Shown here: piece by piece, positions 59,534 through 64,000 of the stretch
Numbering within the stretch: the first letter of the stretch is position 1
Layout of the letters: the number at the start of each line of letters is the position of its first letter
From: a bacterium
GTDB taxonomy: Bacteria > Chloroflexota > Dormibacteria > Dormibacterales > Dormibacteraceae
Length of the DNA stretch: 64,000 nucleotides
Reading direction: 5' to 3'
Assembly (NCBI GenBank): GCA_004299235.1
Contig: SCQL01000033.1
Span: 84,846-148,845 of the forward strand
Position numbers and translations under genes: made by a program
Notes under the pieces: generated by a model
The model's input: the letters and a program-made list of their open reading frames with translations, nothing else
What the model was told of the DNA's origin: nothing
Database searches by the model: none

Positions 59534-60391
59534 GTGACCGCGCCCGGCATCATCGACTCGCATCACCATCTCTGGGACCCGAGGCAAGCCTCCTACCCTT
59601 GGATGGACGGTGACGTCTTCACGCCCATCAGAAGGAGCTTCGACGAGGCGGAACTAGCTGAGATAGCTAGGGCGCACGGTGTAAGGCATACGGTTCTCAT
59701 CCAGACACGACATGAGGTCGATGAGACAGAAGGGTTACTCGGCCTCGCCGCCGAAAGCGATCTCATCGCCGGGGTGGTTGGCTGGGTCGACCTGACATCA
59801 GCCGACGTGGAGGCTGAGCTGCGACGGCTCCGATCGCGGGGGGGCGGGAGCAAGTTGGTGGGAGTCCGCCACATCGTCCACGACGAGGAGGACGGCGAGT
59901 GGCTGCTGCGGGCGGACGTCAGTAGAGGTCTAGCCGCCGTGGGGCGTCTCGACCTGACTTTCGACCTTCTCGTCCGAACCCGAGAGCTGCCCGCCGCACT
60001 TGCCACAGTCCGCCGGCATCCCGACGTCCGGTTTGTCATCGACCATTTGGCGAAGCCGCCAATCGCATCCGGAAATTTGTCGGCCTGGAAGCGGGCGCTG
60101 GAGCCGTTTGGGTCAGAGCGCAACGCCTACTGCAAGTTCTCGGGACTGGTGACGGAAGCGAGCTGGGACCGATGGAGGGTCGAGGATCTCCGACCCGTGG
60201 TGGACTTTGCCATGGCTGTCTTTGGGGCGGATCGGCTCCTCTTCGGGTCAGATTGGCCGGTTTGCCTCCTCGCTGCCACCTACGACGAGGTCCTCGAGGC
60301 TGCTCAGGACTGCGTCGCGGACCGGCCCGAGGAAGATCGAACGGGTGTGTTTGGGGGTAACGCATGCAAGGCGTACAAGTTGGCGATCTGA
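59534..60391 (+). CDS. Amidohydrolase-family sugar lactonase (L-fuconolactonase/rhamnonolactonase-like)
   Basis: 285 residues from a GTG. IIDSHHHLWDPRQASYPWM is the COG3618 start with the HxH metal pair. VRFVIDHLAKPPI carries a His/Lys, and LLFGSDWPVCLLAATY the C-terminal Asp. It hydrolyses the sugar lactone made by the reductase to the aldonate. Its 3' end overlaps the RraA gene by 28 nt. Confidence 0.9.
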   Translation: MTAPGIIDSHHHLWDPRQASYPWMDGDVFTPIRRSFDEAELAEIARAHGVRHTVLIQTRHEVDETEGLLGLAAESDLIAGVVGWVDLTSADVEAELRRLRSRGGGSKLVGVRHIVHDEEDGEWLLRADVSRGLAAVGRLDLTFDLLVRTRELPAALATVRRHPDVRFVIDHLAKPPIASGNLSAWKRALEPFGSERNAYCKFSGLVTEASWDRWRVEDLRPVVDFAMAVFGADRLLFGSDWPVCLLAATYDEVLEAAQDCVADRPEEDRTGVFGGNACKAYKLAI

Positions 60392-61026
60392 GCGAACGCC
60401 TGGGAGCCTGCTACACAGGGGCCGTTTATGACATCCTCAGGGAGCGGGGCGTCTCCGATCGAGTGCTTCCCGTAACCATCCGATCGATCAGCGTCGGTCA
60501 CAAGCTCGCGGGGCCCGTCTTCACAGTCACGGGTCGCCGGCTCGACGGGCTGGACCCGCACGAGACCCTGTTGCGTTGGACGGAGTTTCTGTCGGCCGCA
60601 CCGGCGGGGTCGGTCGTAGTCTGCCAACCTAACGACTCGACGATCGCCCACATGGGTGAGCTGTCTGGGGAGACCCTGCTGGCGCGAGGCGTCCGCGGCT
60701 ATGTCGTTGACGGCGGTTGCCGAGACACTGAGTTCCTCCAGGGCATCGGGTTCCCCGTCTGGTGCCGCTACTTCTCCCCGGCGGACGTGGTCGGTCGGTG
60801 GGTTCCGGAGGCTTTCCAGGAGCCGATCACGATCGGCGGAGTCAGGGTCTCGCCCGGCGACTTCATCCTCGCCGATCAGGACGGCGTCGTCGTAATTCCC
60901 GAAGCGATCACTGGCGACGTCGTGACTGAGATCGAGGCACTCATGAGGAAGGAGAACCGCGTACGGATGGCGATCCGGGCAGGCATGGACCCCAAGGAGG
61001 CCTACCTCACCTTCGGCGTGTTCTGA
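60364..61026 (+). CDS. RraA-family aldolase-like protein
   Basis: 220 residues. AGPVFTVTGRRLDG, ELSGETLLARGVRGYVVDGG with the Arg-Asp metal-binding CRDTEF, and ADQDGVVVIPEA are the RraA/HMG-aldolase pattern. The family includes 4-hydroxy-4-methyl-2-oxoglutarate aldolases and oxaloacetate decarboxylases. In this operon a retro-aldol role on a 2-keto-3-deoxy acid is plausible but unproven. It ends the rightward operon. Confidence 0.85.
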   Translation: MQGVQVGDLSERLGACYTGAVYDILRERGVSDRVLPVTIRSISVGHKLAGPVFTVTGRRLDGLDPHETLLRWTEFLSAAPAGSVVVCQPNDSTIAHMGELSGETLLARGVRGYVVDGGCRDTEFLQGIGFPVWCRYFSPADVVGRWVPEAFQEPITIGGVRVSPGDFILADQDGVVVIPEAITGDVVTEIEALMRKENRVRMAIRAGMDPKEAYLTFGVF

Positions 61027-61259
61027 CCTCCGGCGCGGCGCCGCGCCGGGCGGCGTCGGTTTCCGGAACCCTGGCCACCCAGAGGGGCGCTTGCAGCATC
61101 AGTCTTGACCAACTGCGATGGCAGTGCTAGTGTGGCTCGACATCAGCCTCAGCAGATAGAGTCCAGCCCGGCCCCCAGTACACGCGCCATGCAGCGCGGG
61201 GGGCACCCGAAGCACGCCATCTCTGGTTGCAAATGCGCGTTTAGGAGGAGTGCCGAGAA

Positions 61260-63164
61260 GTGACCAGCATCAAGACCGAGCTTGCGCGCCGGGTGCTTGC
61301 AGTCGGCGTGGGGGCAGCAACGATAAGCTCGATGTTCGCCGTGGCCGTCCTCGGCGCGAGGCCGGTGATGGCTGTGGCCCCGGCGCATCAGTCCGTGACC
61401 TCCGCCAATTGGAGCCAGGGCTACGAGTACTCGCCGGCCGGGGGCGACAGCTGGTTCACGACCTGGGCCGACGATGGCAATCTGTATTCAACCTCCGACG
61501 ACACAACGGGGTGGGGAACCTGCTCGAGCAACGTCGCCATCTCGAAGGAGGTGGGCTCCGATCCTCTCAACCTCACCGGCAGCGACGTCAACTGCATGGC
61601 AGGCTGGGGGGGCGTGGGAGACGCCCAAGGCCATGGGGACAACGGCTCCTGGAAAACCTCAGGCATCACCTCGATCGGTGGAACCCTCTACCTCTGGATC
61701 ACTCGGGACATTTACAACGACCCCAACAACGGGCACCGCGAGACATCCAAGAACCCGTGCCTTCTGAAATCGACCGATCATGGTCAAACCTGGAGCGGCC
61801 CGAGCCAGAGCACCTGCTTCAGCTCGCCCATGTTCGTCACCACCGCCTTCGGCGCGCCGGCATTCGTGCAGTACGGTCAAGACGGCTCCGGGGGTGTTGA
61901 CGGCGGGGACACCTATGTGTACAGCATCTCCAACAACGGCAGTTGGGACAACGGCGACAGCATGATCCTGGGGCGCGTTCCCAAGTCTCTGATCGGCAAC
62001 CTGAATGCGTCCGACTGGCAGTTTTACAGCGGGGCCGGTACCTGGTCCAGCAGCACCAGTTCCGCCGTCAATCTGATCGCAGAGCAGAATCACCTGGGCC
62101 TGGCCGGGGTCACATACGACCCCGCCCTTGGCATGTACATCTTGGCGTCCTGGTACTACCCCGGTGTCAGCGGCTACGGGCTGCTGAGCAATTATCCCGA
62201 GACCAAGTGGAATTTCTTTCAGTCACCGAAGCCGTGGGGCCCGTGGACCAAGATGTCGCTGACCGACTGGAACCCACAGGGGTACTACAACCCGATCTTC
62301 GTCAACAAGTTCATGGGCGGCGACGGGCTCACGGACTACCTGTTCACGACCGGCAATTTCGCGGTCCCGAGTCTCTACAAGCTGACGGTGGTTCAAGCCC
62401 ACCTAGGCACCGGCGTCAGCACCGAGTACAACGATAACGCCGCTGGTGTCACGTACAGCGGCGCCGGGTGGGTCTACAGTCCGAATCGCGGGTATGGAGA
62501 CTATCAGGACGATCTGCACTACACGCAGAGCAATGGCGATTCGGTCACCTTCAACTTTTCCGGGTCCGGCATCCAGTACATCGGCGAACTCTATCCGGGC
62601 TTCGGAACCGCGAATGTCTCCGTCGACGGCGGGATCCCGACCTCCGTCAGCGCGAGCAACACGGGGACGGGCCGCATTGCGCAATGGACGATCTACGCAT
62701 CGCAAGGCCTGACCAACGGCGCCCATACCATCACGATTACGAAGACATCAGGGACATACGCCACCGTGGACGCGTTCATAGTTACCAGGCCTTTGACAAA
62801 CGACAACGATGCTGCAGTTGCGTACAGCGGTACCGGCTGGATCTATTCGAGCACTACCTTCGGTGACTACGGAGATGACCTCCACTACACGCAAGTCAAT
62901 GCGGACTCGGCCTCCTACAACTTCTCGGGGACTGGGATCCAGTACATCGGAGAGCTCTACCCCGGCTTCGGATCAGTCTCGATATCAATCGACGGCGGGC
63001 CCGCGGTAACTGCCAGCGAGGAGAGCCCCGACGGCAGCCGCGTGGCTCAGGCAACGATCTTTAGCGATCTCGAACTGGCTTCCGGGTCGCACACGATCAC
63101 GGTGGCAAAGTCCACTGGGACCTATGCGACCGTGGACGCGTTCGCGGTACGGACCACGATTTGA
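61260..63164 (+). CDS. Secreted protein with DUF4185-like N-terminal domain and two carbohydrate-binding-like repeats
   Basis: 634 residues from a GTG with AGGAGGAG upstream. A signal peptide of about 38 residues ends near ARPVMAVAPA. Residues 45-380 look like a five-bladed glycosidase-type propeller (WFTTWADDGNLYSTSDD, LYLWITRDI, STDHGQTWSGPS). Two homologous C-terminal domains of about 120 residues follow, each with GDY-x-DDLHYTQ, IQYIGELYPGFG and SGTYATVDAF. They resemble galactose-binding-like modules. It may release or bind the sugar used by the adjacent regulon. No catalytic assignment is certain. Confidence 0.65.
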   Translation: MTSIKTELARRVLAVGVGAATISSMFAVAVLGARPVMAVAPAHQSVTSANWSQGYEYSPAGGDSWFTTWADDGNLYSTSDDTTGWGTCSSNVAISKEVGSDPLNLTGSDVNCMAGWGGVGDAQGHGDNGSWKTSGITSIGGTLYLWITRDIYNDPNNGHRETSKNPCLLKSTDHGQTWSGPSQSTCFSSPMFVTTAFGAPAFVQYGQDGSGGVDGGDTYVYSISNNGSWDNGDSMILGRVPKSLIGNLNASDWQFYSGAGTWSSSTSSAVNLIAEQNHLGLAGVTYDPALGMYILASWYYPGVSGYGLLSNYPETKWNFFQSPKPWGPWTKMSLTDWNPQGYYNPIFVNKFMGGDGLTDYLFTTGNFAVPSLYKLTVVQAHLGTGVSTEYNDNAAGVTYSGAGWVYSPNRGYGDYQDDLHYTQSNGDSVTFNFSGSGIQYIGELYPGFGTANVSVDGGIPTSVSASNTGTGRIAQWTIYASQGLTNGAHTITITKTSGTYATVDAFIVTRPLTNDNDAAVAYSGTGWIYSSTTFGDYGDDLHYTQVNADSASYNFSGTGIQYIGELYPGFGSVSISIDGGPAVTASEESPDGSRVAQATIFSDLELASGSHTITVAKSTGTYATVDAFAVRTTI

Positions 63165-63269
63165 ATCCTTGAGTAAGGACGGGTACTTGTGGTTCGAGGA
63201 GCCTGTGTTCGACGTCGACGCCGGACGACCGAGTAATCCCAACCGGCGGTTCTAGGCGAGAATCGAAAC

Positions 63270-63641
63270 CTATCGGCTCTTGTCAATCGCCCGCTTGCGG
63301 ACTTCGTTGAGGCGGACGGCGATGAGCTTCCTCACGAGCGCTTTGGGAAGCGGTTGGTCGATCGGAAAGTGCAACGACCCCGCGGTGCTCCGGTAGCCAC
63401 CGAGGTCATGGGACAGCTCGGCCAGCACCGAGCCGCTGTGAGGCAGGTAGCTGAGGTGATTCTTGAAGGCCGCGAATCCCGCGATGACCTTGCCTTCCAG
63501 CCGGAAGGCCGGCATGCCGTACGAGATGCACTCCTCCGCGTCGGGGAGGATGGCCGCGATCGTTCGGCGCAGTTTCTGAAGGGTGGTCCGCTTCGGCTCG
63601 TCGAGCTTGGCCAGGTAGTCGTCGATCGGTTGTGTCGGCAC
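63270..63641 (-). CDS. DUF1801 (YdhG/iron-chaperone-like) protein
   Basis: 123 residues from the GTG at 63641; the ATG at 63707 gives 145. PIDDYLAKLDEPKRTTLQKL, AECISYGMPAFRLEGK and VAAFKNHLSYLPHSGSVL-type sequence (seen as IAGFAAFKNHLSYLPHSG) match COG5646. This small fold is related to frataxin-like iron chaperones, and its function in most bacteria is unknown. Confidence 0.85.
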   Translation of the reverse strand: MPTQPIDDYLAKLDEPKRTTLQKLRRTIAAILPDAEECISYGMPAFRLEGKVIAGFAAFKNHLSYLPHSGSVLAELSHDLGGYRSTAGSLHFPIDQPLPKALVRKLIAVRLNEVRKRAIDKSR

Positions 63642-63724
63642 AAGGGCATTTTGCGTCGCCGGCAGCAAATGGTCATTGCTCCGCCTGGACGGTGGCATAT
63701 TCGACAATGTCGCCTCGGGGGCTG

Positions 63725-64000
63725 ATGAGCGTGCAATCCGGGCAGGGCCGCGGGCAGGACGTCGAGGTCATTTCATCGTTCACGCGCTGCGTGGCCGCGG
63801 CCCTCGACGTCCCCGTCGCCGATGTACCGCAGCCAAACCCCGTGGTGGGTGATTGGAAAGGGCAGCTCCGCCAGTGGCTGGCGCGGCGCCATCTGGGTCT
63901 GGTGCGGCTTGCCGGCGCCACCACCTTCGAATGGCCCGGTTACTGGATCGCGGTCGCGAAGCGAAACGATTCTCAACGCGATGCCGCTGTTCTCATGTTC
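63725..64000 (+). CDS. Unrecognised protein, cut by the right edge
   Basis: The plus strand is open from the ATG at 63725 (or 63707) to the window end, 92 codons. It reads VEVISSFTRCVAAALDVPVA, VVGDWKGQLRQWLARRHLG and FEWPGYWIAVAKRNDSQRDA. The codon pattern is more protein-like here than on the opposite strand. I do not recognise the family. It is divergent from the DUF1801 gene. Confidence 0.55.
   Translation, partial: MSVQSGQGRGQDVEVISSFTRCVAAALDVPVADVPQPNPVVGDWKGQLRQWLARRHLGLVRLAGATTFEWPGYWIAVAKRNDSQRDAAVLMF

Overview
The window is a high-GC (roughly two-thirds G+C) bacterial chromosome segment. GTG and TTG starts are common, genes are densely packed with 4-nt overlaps, and lipoprotein signal peptides are typical. 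The gene content (ECF vitamin transporter with a DUF4430 lipoprotein, PrgI/VirB4 pair, GT39/GT87 membrane glycosyltransferases, acidic-sugar catabolism, osmoprotectant ABC system) suggests an uncultured soil lineage such as Dormibacterota/Chloroflexota or a deep actinobacterial relative. No rRNA or marker gene fixes this, so the placement is inference.

Layout. 1-35 kb is ordinary chromosome: a UvrD-type helicase-nuclease (cut by the left edge), two membrane glycosyltransferases, transporters, an SF1 helicase with a zinc ribbon, a HIT protein, an acyl-CoA ligase, a lipoate ligase, an osmoprotectant ABC transporter, a cobalamin-riboswitch-controlled ECF transporter with a DUF4430 lipoprotein, and a folate operon (folB-larC-folD-folC). 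35-42.6 kb holds a PadR/EmrB efflux pair, hydrolases and a PrgI/VirB4 pair ending at a tRNA-Lys(CTT).

42.7-51.1 kb is a mobile island inserted after the tRNA. It has an IS481 element whose transposase needs a +1 frameshift, an intact IS21 element with 5-bp target duplications that interrupts the remnant of a large serine recombinase, and an array of small genes. The array genes are mostly membrane proteins of unknown function. They are separated by five direct copies of a 26-bp repeat whose 16-bp core also forms the 3' coding end of the recombinase remnant. This looks like an integron-like cassette array, or a stack of attachment-site scars, served by a serine rather than a tyrosine recombinase. 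It is the most interesting object in the window.

51.3-61 kb is a divergent sugar-acid regulon. The leftward operon is an Rbs-type ABC transporter, an enolase-superfamily dehydratase, a truncated aldehyde dehydrogenase, an FAH-family enzyme and a GntR regulator. The rightward operon is a mutarotase, an aldo/keto reductase, a lactonase and an RraA-like aldolase. Together they describe non-phosphorylative oxidation of an L-fucose/rhamnose/arabinose-type sugar, probably fed by the secreted carbohydrate-binding protein at 61-63 kb. The window ends with a DUF1801 protein and the start of an unrecognised gene.
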